NCBI GenBank assembly: GCA_001606155.1
Contig: LODT01000034.1
Span: 659,665 to 723,664, forward strand
DNA from: Tieghemostelium lacteum
Taxonomy: Eukaryota > Evosea > Eumycetozoa > Dictyosteliales > Raperosteliaceae
Direction: 5' to 3'
DNA: 64,000 bases
The notes under the pieces are model-generated. The model was not told the DNA's origin. It saw only the letters and a program-made list of their open reading frames with translations, and searched no databases. The position numbers were made by a program, and so were the translations under genes. Positions 47,846 to 57,406 of this stretch are shown here, in pieces; position 1 is the first letter of the stretch, and every line of letters starts with the position of its first letter.

Positions 47846-50194
47846 TTATTTATTGCAAGTTGCCAAAGAGATGTGGTCATTCTTTTTGTGACATGATAAG
47901 ACCATTTCCATGATCATTTTGTTATATTGTACTGGTATATCCAATTTCTCACCTTCTTCTACAATGACACCATTGATGGAATCAATTTCAGTTTGCTGAC
48001 CACGAATGACATCTTGAAGCATTGAAGAGTAGTTTGCTTTAGTTCTCTCTGCTATTTGTGCTACATATTTAAAACCTTCTTCAGAATCCTCTCCATAGGG
48101 TAATCGGATTCCCTTAGCCTTACATACATCCATACCCTCCACAATGATCTTTTTCATCATTTGTTTTGAATACTCATTCTGAACTAGATATCCATTAGGA
48201 ACACCCAAAACTGCAGAAAGTGGGTTAATAGCTGCATTTACAACTACTTTACCCCAAACTAAACTGTCGACATCATAAGATAGCTGTGTAAGTATTCCGG
48301 CTTGATTGAGAATCTCAGAGAGTGCTTCTAAAGCCTGATGCTCTTCTTTAGACTTTGGTTGCAACATTTCAGAATTTACACCCAATTTCAAATTGGGAGA
48401 TGCCAAATAGGTCAGTCCATGACCAGTATGCTTTACATGACCTGGACTGACAACCTGTGCACCATTACTTGTTACACCTTGCCAAACTACATTTTTGTAA
48501 CCTTTCTCTTGTATACAAGATTCCAAAGACTCTCTATTTCCAATACCATTTTGTAGTGTCAAGACTACAGCATTAGGATTACCACTAATCATCTTGGCAG
48601 CTGTTAGAGCAGCTTGTTTTGTTGAGTTACTCTTTACCAAAACCAATGCCAAATCTGGATAACTACCATCTTTAATAACATCCAATGAATCCAAAGTTGC
48701 TTTTATAGATCTAATTTCTTGAGTCTCACCGCCAATATTATGTAAAATCAAACCTTTCTTATTTATATGATCAACATGTTCTTTCCAACCGGATACCATC
48801 CACAAATCAGCTAGATTATTCTGAGCTAATTTTGCACTAAAAAAACTACCCATTGCTCCAGCACCTATTACTACAACCTTTGGTTTCTTCTTTTTATCTT
48901 CCAACACTTTAGAATTCATTTGTTTTTTTACATTTTCAATTATATTATTATTTAATTTGGTATTATTATCATCTAATGGTTTTGATACACTTTGTGTTGT
49001 ATTAGGTTCTTGTATTGATGTTGATACTGTTGATTTTTTACTCGTATTCTTTAATATTTCACTATTTTCATAAAGTAATTGTTGTTTTTCAATCTTTTTT
49101 TGGTTGTCTAGTGGGGTTAGATATTCATTTAATTCATTTTCTTTCATTGAAAAGGAATGAAGGGAATCTGGAAACGATCTGGAGGTTACTTCTTGTTTGA
49201 AGTTCGATAGTGCTTCTTGAATGTGTTTAGAAATATTAGCGTATTGTTTTACAAATTTAGGTAGGAAATCAGAGTACATTCCCAACATGTCATGGTAGAC
49301 TAGTACTTGACCACTAGTACCATTTCCAGCACCAATACCTATAGTAGGTATCTTTAGCATTCGTGTTAGGGAGGTTGCAACTGCATGTGGTACCATTTCA
49401 ATTACAATAGCAAAGCAACCGGCCTCTTGCAATGCTAGAGCGTCCTCTAGAATCTTGTTTGCCTCCTCTGCTGTTTTACCCTGTAATTTAAATCCACCAA
49501 ATGAAGATACACTCTGAGGTGTCAAACCTATGTGACCCATAACCGGTATACCAGCTTCGACAATTGCTTTAATCTTATCCTGATGTTTTTTACCACCCTC
49601 CAATTTAATTGCATCCACTTGAGTTTCTTTGACTAATCGAATGGCATTCTGAACTGCGTCCCTAGGTGATGCCTCAAAACTACCAAATGGCATATCACCA
49701 ACTACAAATGCCCTCTTATTGCCTTTAATCACAGCTTTGGAGTGGTGTATCACCTGATCCATTGTAACTGATGTCGTACTCTTCTCACCTAACATTACCA
49801 TACCCAAGCTATCACCTACAAGTATCATATCAATACCAGCACGATCAACCTCCTTCCCACTACAATAGTCATAAGCAGTGACCATTGTCAGTGGTTTTCC
49901 TTCCTGGTACTTCTTCTTTAGATCCAGAATGGTAACTTTCTTATCTTCGCTATTTACATGTGTAGAGTAGTAACTTTTCAAGCCGCTATAACTCAAATTA
50001 CTACCACTACTACTATTATTATTAATACTGTTATTTGATTTACTATTTATCAAATTGAAGTTACATTGTTGTTTTTTCTCTGTACATATGAATCGATAGA
50101 TATCAACAATATTTCTATTTAATTTTTCATTTTTATATATAAAATTTTTTAAAGTATTCGATCTTAATACTGTTTGTCTTAGACATTGTAACAT
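47846..50194 (-). CDS. panB-panE: Bifunctional ketopantoate hydroxymethyltransferase / ketopantoate reductase (PanB-PanE fusion)
   Basis: One uninterrupted exon of 782 residues joins two enzymes. Residues 85-350 are PanB: TMVTAYDYCSGKEVDRAG, the metal-binding VGDSLGM, KLEGG, MGHIGLTPQ and the active-site Glu in VIEMVP. An Asn/Lys-rich linker (about 355-430) follows. Residues 435-780 are PanE: the NADP site VVIGAGAMGSFFSAKL, the ketopantoate-reductase Lys in WGKVVVNAAINPLSAV, and SSMLQDVIRGQQTEID near the end. Together they would convert 2-oxoisovalerate to ketopantoate and then to pantoate, the first two steps of pantothenate synthesis. The first 40 residues are basic and hydroxylated with no acids before residue 23, a likely mitochondrial presequence. 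Confidence 0.93.
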   Translation of the reverse strand: MLQCLRQTVLRSNTLKNFIYKNEKLNRNIVDIYRFICTEKKQQCNFNLINSKSNNSINNNSSSGSNLSYSGLKSYYSTHVNSEDKKVTILDLKKKYQEGKPLTMVTAYDYCSGKEVDRAGIDMILVGDSLGMVMLGEKSTTSVTMDQVIHHSKAVIKGNKRAFVVGDMPFGSFEASPRDAVQNAIRLVKETQVDAIKLEGGKKHQDKIKAIVEAGIPVMGHIGLTPQSVSSFGGFKLQGKTAEEANKILEDALALQEAGCFAIVIEMVPHAVATSLTRMLKIPTIGIGAGNGTSGQVLVYHDMLGMYSDFLPKFVKQYANISKHIQEALSNFKQEVTSRSFPDSLHSFSMKENELNEYLTPLDNQKKIEKQQLLYENSEILKNTSKKSTVSTSIQEPNTTQSVSKPLDDNNTKLNNNIIENVKKQMNSKVLEDKKKKPKVVVIGAGAMGSFFSAKLAQNNLADLWMVSGWKEHVDHINKKGLILHNIGGETQEIRSIKATLDSLDVIKDGSYPDLALVLVKSNSTKQAALTAAKMISGNPNAVVLTLQNGIGNRESLESCIQEKGYKNVVWQGVTSNGAQVVSPGHVKHTGHGLTYLASPNLKLGVNSEMLQPKSKEEHQALEALSEILNQAGILTQLSYDVDSLVWGKVVVNAAINPLSAVLGVPNGYLVQNEYSKQMMKKIIVEGMDVCKAKGIRLPYGEDSEEGFKYVAQIAERTKANYSSMLQDVIRGQQTEIDSINGVIVEEGEKLDIPVQYNKMIMEMVLSCHKKNDHISLATCNK

Positions 50195-50621
50195 GTTATT
50201 TAAATTAAAATAAAAAAAAAAAAAATAAAATAAAAAAAAGATGTATATGTATATTATCTGTTTGCGATATTATCTGTACAAAAAATAATTAATTTTTTCA
50301 GTGTGAGTTTCGTTAGATTTTTTGAGAATAATCTGTTTCTTTTGACGTTTTGATTACTAATTTATTTGTTTGATTAAAAAAATTTAAATTTTATATTGAT
50401 TTTATAAACATTTTAAATTGAGGAAAAGGGATAAAATTTGTAACGAAGTTGGGAAATAAAAAAAAAATAAAAAACCAATTTCCATCTTTGGAAACACAAT
50501 TCGACATTTAATTAAAAAATTTTTTATTTTCGCAATATAAAACTTTTTATGAAGATCAAACTAATCAATAACAACACCTTAAGGGTGTTATATATAACTT
50601 AAAGATGAAAATAACAAGAAT
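50195..50621. other. Intergenic region between the fusion enzyme and the ankyrin gene
   Basis: This 427-base region is the promoter side of the PanB-PanE gene and the 3' flank of the ankyrin gene. It is AT-rich, with long A-runs next to the PanB-PanE start. It contains one small hairpin, listed separately. Nothing else stands out. Confidence 0.55.
50573..50589 (-). other. Small hairpin in the 3' flank of the ankyrin gene
   Basis: AACACC-TTAAG-GGTGTT forms a six-pair stem with CCTTAAGG at its centre, 33 bases beyond the ankyrin stop codon. It could be a 3'-UTR element or chance; no function is assigned. Confidence 0.35.
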
Positions 50622-52703
50622 TTATTTATAAAATTCAATTTCAATTTCATCATTTTCTTTTAGGAATTGTAAATCATAGTCATCTTGAAGAATAATGTCA
50701 GGTCGTAAGAGAACAGATTTGATAAATCTTTTTTGAAATTGTTCATTAGTTAGTTTTTGTAGAGAGGATGACTCTTGTGGTTTAAATCGATTTCTAATGA
50801 TAGTTAACAGGTGTTGGAATGTAGGTTTATGTAGTAGAATATGTTTATAGTATACATCCTCTTTAGATTTGATTTTCAATTGTCTAGAGAACCCACTACT
50901 TGACTGTTGATTGATTTCTATTGTGATTTTGGTTATATCATTTGTAGAGTCTGGTTGGTAGTTTAGAGGTTTAATTATTTGGTAAGGACTAGACATGAAC
51001 TGATCGGATACAATCTGGTCAAGTTCCTCTTTAAAATCATATTTTGATAATACCTTACATACGGTCTGTTTAAAATACACTTGAACATGACCATTTATAT
51101 AATCTACAAGATCTTCATGATCCTGAGCCAATGTCAATAAATCATTTTTATCTTGGTCTACACAATCTAATCTTCCACCATGTTTTATGATAAAATCAAA
51201 CATGTCAAAGTCACCTTGTTGACACACAATCTGAAGTGGGTTTGATCCAGGGTACACTGATTTTCCCAGATTCACATCAGAACCACACAAAATCAGCTTC
51301 TTTGCAATCTCATAGTATCCAAGATACAAAGACTCGTGTAGTGGTGTGCATCCATACTTGTTTAGTGAGTTTGGACATGCACCAATCTCCAATAAATAGT
51401 CCAATGCCAGTTTATTACCATTGGCAGCTGCTATAAACAGTGGTGTCTCCTCTCTTGTGTTCTTTGATTCTATAATTTCCAAACGGTCTTTCTCAGACAT
51501 GTTAAATCTGAGGAAATTCAATACCTGTGACAATAGTAGACTCTTGGATTCATTGTAACACATGTATCCTATAGAAGTCTCACAGTCATCTTGACTTGAT
51601 TCTTGTTCACTTTGGAATATAGATGGTTGGGAGTTTAGTGAAAATTGGTAGTTATTGTGGTACCACAGTCTGACTAAAACCAGAAACAGTGTCTCAAAAG
51701 TCACTTTAAAATGGTCTTTACTAATCTCTATATTATTGAATTGAAGATCTTGTGCCATGAATCGAGTGTATTCCTCAGTGTCTGATGGAAACTGATAGAT
51801 GAATTGCTGTAATGCTGTTCTACCAGTACACTGATCAATTTGGTTACTGTATTGACTGTGCATCTGTTGAAATAGTAGTTTGGCAAGTCTTATTAGAGGA
51901 TGATGTTTTTCAATCATCTCTTCTAATTTACTGCTATCGTGATCGTTCATGGGATCCCATGACACTATAAACTCCAAAGTCAGGGACTTTATTTTATTCA
52001 AACTCTGTAGGAGTAGGTGCAGACAAGTAGGTCCGTTTTCAATGGATTGTCTGTCATTTAATTTATCTATAATGTTCTGTTTCCTCTCTTTAGTCTTAGT
52101 CTCTAGATATTTACTAATTTGAGGTAACTGTAAAGACTGTAGTTGTAGTGAATAGTGATTTAAATCTATAATTTTTCTGTGTGGTTTTTTTAGGGTGTTT
52201 TCTGTGTCGTATTCTTGCAATAGTTCAACAACTTTAAAATCAATTTCTTTGCATGCAAGTTGCACAGGACAGTAATTTAACTTATTATATCTACTAGGTG
52301 AAGACCCTCTCTCTAGCAGCAACTTAACAACCTGATATTTCTTTGATTGGTCTCTATTGCTTACATTAGTTGTGCTATTGTTTAGGTATGGGTGATTTAG
52401 ATTCTTGTTGATAAATGATATAGGTGTAATTTCATTTATTGAGGAACTACACGCATAATGTAGTGCTGTATTATCATTAAAATCTACAGCATCAATATCA
52501 AAATTGATAAACTCTTTTTCGTTTTCATTTACTATATTAAATATCAGTTCGAGTAGTTCTAAAAATCTCTTTTGCGCTGCTAGATGTATTACAGTCAAAC
52601 CAAACTGATCTTCAACTGAATTAATAAAACTATGATTTTCTTTTATTATTCTTGTACACTCTATTTCATTATTATTATTTAAATTACGAAATATGTCACT
52701 CAT
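50622..52703 (-). CDS. Ankyrin-repeat protein with ubiquitin-like/PB1-like C-terminus
   Basis: A single exon of 693 residues. Two ankyrin blocks are visible: about 30-175 (FGLTVIHLAAQKRFLELLEL; DNTALHYAC; VVKLLLERGSSPSRYN) and about 420-540 (EETPLFIAAANGNKLALDYL; GCTPLHESLYLGYYEIAKKL). Between them is a helical region with no motif I know. The last 110 residues (ITIEINQ, then FQHLLTIIRNRF, ending LQDDYDLQFLKENDEIEIEF) have the spacing of a PB1 or ubiquitin-like fold, which is a guess from pattern only. There is no signal peptide or membrane helix, so a cytosolic scaffold is likely. I do not recognise a named orthologue. Confidence 0.8.
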   Translation of the reverse strand: MSDIFRNLNNNNEIECTRIIKENHSFINSVEDQFGLTVIHLAAQKRFLELLELIFNIVNENEKEFINFDIDAVDFNDNTALHYACSSSINEITPISFINKNLNHPYLNNSTTNVSNRDQSKKYQVVKLLLERGSSPSRYNKLNYCPVQLACKEIDFKVVELLQEYDTENTLKKPHRKIIDLNHYSLQLQSLQLPQISKYLETKTKERKQNIIDKLNDRQSIENGPTCLHLLLQSLNKIKSLTLEFIVSWDPMNDHDSSKLEEMIEKHHPLIRLAKLLFQQMHSQYSNQIDQCTGRTALQQFIYQFPSDTEEYTRFMAQDLQFNNIEISKDHFKVTFETLFLVLVRLWYHNNYQFSLNSQPSIFQSEQESSQDDCETSIGYMCYNESKSLLLSQVLNFLRFNMSEKDRLEIIESKNTREETPLFIAAANGNKLALDYLLEIGACPNSLNKYGCTPLHESLYLGYYEIAKKLILCGSDVNLGKSVYPGSNPLQIVCQQGDFDMFDFIIKHGGRLDCVDQDKNDLLTLAQDHEDLVDYINGHVQVYFKQTVCKVLSKYDFKEELDQIVSDQFMSSPYQIIKPLNYQPDSTNDITKITIEINQQSSSGFSRQLKIKSKEDVYYKHILLHKPTFQHLLTIIRNRFKPQESSSLQKLTNEQFQKRFIKSVLLRPDIILQDDYDLQFLKENDEIEIEFYK

Positions 52704-52790
52704 TCCATTTAAAATTTAAAGATTCAAAAAAAAATGAATAAAATCTAGTTATAGAATATTTAAATTTAATAAATTAATATAATTTTTTAT

Positions 52791-52990
52791 TGATTATCAA
52801 CAATCAATCAACTAACTCATTTCAAAATTCATTTGTTTTATTATATATAGAAACTTAAACAAATGGATTCATATTGTTTTTTGTTTTTATAAATTTTATT
52901 TTTAGGGTATGAATGTATTGAAAAGAATTAAAAGGATATATAATTAAGGAATTAAAAATTAACTAAAAATAGAAAAAAAGTTTCAACCTT
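52791..52990 (+). pseudogene. Degraded 3'-end relic of a Tgr-like gene
   Basis: About 33 bases starting at 52791 match, with few differences, the stretch encoding IINNQSTNS in the Tgr-like gene at 57118-57150 (core ATCAACAATCAATCAACTAA). Further on, a stretch like AACTTAAACAAATGGATTCA aligns to the membrane-helix start, and CTAAAAATAGAA plus TTTCAAC match the 3' flanks of both the intact gene and the other relic. The coding frame is lost. This places a further, older copy of the family just downstream in the same orientation, before the small ORF at 53053. Confidence 0.55.
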
Positions 52991-53052
52991 AGACATCAAT
53001 CTAAATTTTAGAAAATACTTGATATTTTAATATTTTATTTTCTTCAACAAAT

Positions 53053-53265
53053 TTAAAGTTTACTTTGTAAGTTAACAGAAGATATATTGGGAGCTGATGA
53101 ATTAAGATCGGGACTAATAGTTACATTTTGCTCTAATTGAGGCATTTGTAATCCCATTTCAGCAATTTTTTTAATGGGATCTGGCAATGAATTGAAAAAA
53201 TCCATACGATCTTGTATAGTTACTTTGCGAACTATTATCTGAGGTTGAGAAATTATAGTTGACAT
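53053..53265 (-). CDS. Small hypothetical protein, 70 residues
   Basis: An ATG-started frame with a non-repetitive composition (QPQIIVRKVTIQDRMDFFNS, then LPDPIKKIAEMG) and no low-complexity runs, so it may be real. No signal peptide, cysteine or membrane helix. It lies alone between two Tgr-like relics in otherwise non-coding sequence. I do not recognise a family. It could also be a fragment of a longer spliced gene. Confidence 0.4.
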   Translation of the reverse strand: MSTIISQPQIIVRKVTIQDRMDFFNSLPDPIKKIAEMGLQMPQLEQNVTISPDLNSSAPNISSVNLQSKL

Positions 53266-53826
53266 GTCTTTTTAGAATTATGATATAAATTTAGCTTTTT
53301 AAAGTAGTTTTGAAATAAAAAAAGTAATTGATTTGCCAAACAAATATGAAAATGTTGAAAAAATAGTCGAAAAGTGCTGATTTTCTATTTCAGGATTATC
53401 CTTTATTTTATTCTTCAATTAACAATTAGATTTAATATCAATCTAACCACACACCTATATTTTTGATGAAATTGGTTATTCCATATCCAATTTTTACTTG
53501 GTAGTTATCTCTACATTTTGCAAATCCTTTACAAATACATTTTCAATAATTATTCTATATTATTTATATTAAAATTCATATGAACCATAAACAAGAAATT
53601 TAATTATATTAATTCAAGGACAAATGAAGTAACTACTAGTCCATATCATTAACTCTCTCTTTATATATCAGAAGATTTATAAGATAAAACTATCCTTACA
53701 TATATCATTTATTAAAAATATCTATACTTTTATTTCTTTTTTAATTTTAATAAAATAATAAGTTTAATTGTTTTATATATTTTAAGTTAATAGTGATTTA
53801 AAAGTTCATTATAAAAGTTAGGAAAA
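53266..53826. other. Intergenic region before the Tgr-like pseudogene
   Basis: A 561-base AT-rich region. I see no gene, no repeat and no clear homology to the neighbouring Tgr-like genes until the pseudogene begins near 53827. Confidence 0.5.
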
Positions 53827-54944
53827 ATTGATTGGAAATAATTTTGATGATTCTCTTCAATCAATTCACAAAACCAATATTTCATTCAATTGTCAGACAT
53901 TGGTCTGTTTAGGTAACTTGTCTTAGTATAGGACAATAGACAAAACTAGTAACATTTCCATATATAGTAATATTAAGAGATCTAGGGTCTCTAATAAACA
54001 TATATAATAAACATTAAACCATTATGGTTCAGTAGGGTCTATAGTACGTTAAAGATACATATAACACTTTAGAACTTAATATAACTATCCTTAATATAAC
54101 TTAAGTCTTACATTCAATGGGAGATCTATTTCACTTTCAAATCTGAATAATTATAATAATAATTCTAAAAAAACTGATTTTATCATTATCAGAAATATTT
54201 CAAATGAAATTGATGAATGGAGGAATTCAAGTTCATACTCCTTTCAATAAATCATCAAATTCAATTGAAATCAAATTCAAACCTTCAATTCAAGAAATCA
54301 AAGGAAATATCAACAAAAATGGAGGTGAAATCACAATCATTGGAAGATATCTCAATTTCAAAAGATTCAATGAACAACCAACATCAATGAGAATTGTTAA
54401 TCATCTCAATTCAACAATTTGTAATAATATCAAACAAATTGATAATAATAATATATTAATATGTAATCATTCACCAACCAAATCAATAAATCAAAATCAA
54501 TTAAAGATTATAATTGATGATCAACAATCAAACAATGATATCAATGTTCAATTTCAACCTCCTATCATTCATTCAGTTGTTTCACAATCAGAATCAACTC
54601 TCATCATAATTGGTGAGAATTTTGGAGAAGATCAATCATTGATTCAAATCAAACTTGATGAATCATTTTTAAAATTGAATCAATTCACAATCAATGAAAT
54701 TTCATTTGAATATCTTCAAATTGAACTCTTCTATAATAATTTTTAAAATATTCAAACAATTTCATTAATTATCAATAATCAATCAACAAATTCATTTCAA
54801 AATTTAAATTTTCAATCAAGTATTGAAGAAAACGTAAATCTTTCAAATGGAATCATCATTGCAATTGTTCTTTGTTGTTGTTTATTTACAATAGTTTTCA
54901 TTTTTGGATTATTAATGTATTTAAAGAAAATTAAAAAGAAATAA
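53827..54944 (+). pseudogene. 5'-truncated Tgr-like pseudogene split by an insertion
   Basis: From 53827 the sequence follows the third exon of the intact Tgr-like gene at 56396 onward (ATTGGAAATAATTTTGATGA), is interrupted by a 222-base insertion at 53891, and resumes at about 54113. It then encodes IPT-type segments almost the same as the intact copies (GGEITIIGRYLNFKRFNEQP; IIIGENFGEDQSLIQIKL). An extra A in the run near 54157-54163 shifts the frame, and a TAA at 54744 replaces a Ser codon; past it the old frame runs on through the membrane helix to a stop at 54942-54944. The first two exons and the signal peptide are absent. The short-tail ending shows it derives from the 55086-type gene. 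Confidence 0.8.
53891..54112. mobile_element. LTR-like insertion (possible solo LTR), about 222 bp
   Basis: The insert is defined by comparison with intact paralogues, which lack it. It begins TGTCAG and ends TTACA, the usual TG...CA ends of an LTR, and is flanked by a short direct repeat (TTCAAT). No internal coding region is present, so it would be a solo LTR of unknown family. Because C and A next to the repeat also match, the duplication could be read as 8 bp (CATTCAAT), which would suit a small hAT-type element instead; clear terminal inverted repeats were not found. It is younger than the duplication that made the host pseudogene. Confidence 0.55.
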
Positions 54945-55085
54945 AATTCCTTAATTTAAAATAAACTAAAAATAGAACAGTGCTTTCAACATTTGGTTAA
55001 TCTTCTAAAATTAGATGTTTTATTGTCATTTTACAAAAAATAAAAGTTAAAAGTTTTTATTATTAAGTGTTTTCAGATTAAAAAA

Positions 55086-57297
55086 ATGAAGAACATTTAT
55101 TTATGTTTTTTTATAACTTTGATATCAATTTGTAAATGTCAAATATATGATATAGACCCAGGTGATAACACTAAAAATACATTTAGTTTTGAAATTTTGT
55201 ATAATAATAATAATATTGATATTATAGAAATTAAAACAGATAAAAGTAACCAAAGTTATACACCAACTTGCAATATTCTAAGCACAAGTTTAAATTTATG
55301 TTCAATTCAACTAAATAATTATTCACAAACAGAGCAATACACCTTCATAGATACTTTAAATCCAATTCCATTCAAAATTTTAGGTATATTAAATAATAAA
55401 TATGATTTATCAATAGTTTCAATCCCAAAAACATCCAACACTTCAATTCTAAAGTTTTCAGGATTATATTTTCAACCATATGGTTCAATTTTTTATTTAA
55501 ATATAACAACAAAGAATTTAAATAATACAAAAACTTTTTTAAGCTCAAAAAATGAAATAGTTTTCTATCCTTTAAACCCAAACATTTTTGAAATTGATAT
55601 TGGGAATTCTGTTGGTGAGATTGAATTCTGGATTCAACAGGGAATTTACAATTCAGGAAGAATTGTTACACAATATCAGAGTAAGTATTATTAAAATATG
55701 GTTATATAATATGTTTTACATATAATTAATCGATTATATGAAATAGATCCTACAATAGAATCTACTTCTTTTGATAACAATAGATTCACAATTAATGGTG
55801 ATAATTTCGGAAATTCACAGTTTTCAAGTTATTCATTGGTTAAAATCAATTCAATTGTTCATGATTCATCTTCATTCTTGGATTATCTTGATAATAGAAT
55901 CATTGTAAATCCATTAATCAACACAAACTATTCTAAATCAATTCAATTTGATTTATCAATTGCAAATATTTCAACTTTAACACCTTTCAATTTTGATTTA
56001 AGTATGTTAGAATATTTTTCAACTTTTAAATTTATTCTAATTCTTTAAATTTAACAATTAAGGACCTTCAATCAATTCAATCAGTGTTTTGAATTCATAT
56101 TTAGGAGGTGAAGTTACAATTTTAGGATTTCGATTGAATTGTAAAAGAGATGATAATTCAACTTCAAATATTGAAATATCAATTGGAAATAAACCATGTT
56201 CAATGCCTGAGAATTTAATTGAAAAAGAATTCACATCAATTAAATGTTTATTACCTTCTGGATCTGAGAATGATGAAAATCTTTCAATCAATATCACAAT
56301 TGATTCAATTCAAAATGATCAATCTCAAATCAAATTCAGTTATCACCTTCCAACAATCTCAAATTATCAACATCAAATCGAAAATGATTCATTGATATTG
56401 ATTGGAAATAATTTTGATGATTCTCTTCAATCAATTCACAAAACAAATATTTCATTCAATGGGAATTCAATTTCACTTTCAAATCTAAATAATGATATTA
56501 AAAATTCTAAAAAACTGATTTTATCATTATCAGAAATATTTCAAATGAAATTGATGAATGGAGGAATTCAAGTTCATACTCCTTTCAATAAATCATCAAA
56601 TTCAATTGAAATCAAATTCAAACCTTCAATTCAAGAAATCAAAGGAAATATCAACAAGAATGGAGGTGAAATCACAATTATTGGAAGATATCTCAATCTC
56701 AAAAGATTCAATGAACAATCAACATCAATGAGAATTGTTAATCATCTCAATTCAACAATTTGTAACAATATCAAACAAATTGATAACAACAACAATAATA
56801 ATAATATGATAACATGTAATCATTCACCAACCAAATCATTAAATCAAAATCAATTAATGATAATAATTGATGATCAACAATCAAACAATGATATCAATGT
56901 TCAATTTCAACCTCCAATAATTCATTCAGTTGTTTCACAATCAGAATCAACTCTCATCATAATTGGTGAGAATTTTGGAGAAGATCAATCATTGATTCAA
57001 ATCAAACTTGATGAATCATTATTGAAATCGAATCAATTCACAATCAATGAAATTTCATTTGAATATCTTCAAATTGAACTCATCGATTATAATTTTTCAA
57101 ATATTCAAACAATTTCATTAATTATCAACAATCAATCAACTAATTCAATTTATAATTCATTATTTCAATCAAAAAGTGAAGAAAACGTAAATCTTTCAAA
57201 TGGAATCATCATTGCAATTGTTCTTTGTTGTTGTTTATTCACAATAGTTTTAATTTTTGGAACATTATTTTATTTTATGAGAAATAAAAAGAAATAA
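55086..57297 (+). CDS. Tgr-like IPT/TIG adhesion protein, short-tail form
   Basis: Exons 55086-55680, 55747-56001 and 56063-57297, all phase-1 joins, give 694 residues. Signal peptide (MKNIYLCFFITLISICKCQ), an N-terminal domain in exon 1, then IPT/TIG-like segments (GGEVTILGFRLNC; SLILIGNNFDDS; GGEITIIGRYLN; TLIIIGENFGEDQ), one membrane helix (GIIIAIVLCCCLFTIVLIFG) and a cytoplasmic tail of only about ten residues (ending MRNKKK). This is the plan of dictyostelid Tgr (TgrB/TgrC) proteins, single-pass surface proteins used in cell adhesion and kin recognition. The very short tail recalls TgrC1. The family match is by domain order and motif; one-to-one orthology is not claimed. Confidence 0.8.
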
Positions 57298-57406
57298 AAT
57301 TTCTTAATTTAAAATAAACTAAAAATAGAACAAAGCTTCAACAATTTTTTTGTACATTAATCTTTTTACAAAAAAAATTTTTTTTTAATTCATTTGATTA
57401 TTCAAC

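Noticed and set aside
53891-54112. Small DNA transposon (MITE) as the explanation of the insertion
   Set aside because: No matching terminal inverted repeats were seen; TG...CA ends fit an LTR better. Kept as an alternative, not excluded.
55372-55581. 69-codon minus-strand frame inside the Tgr-like gene
   Set aside because: It is fully antisense to exon 1 of the Tgr-like gene and has no family resemblance.
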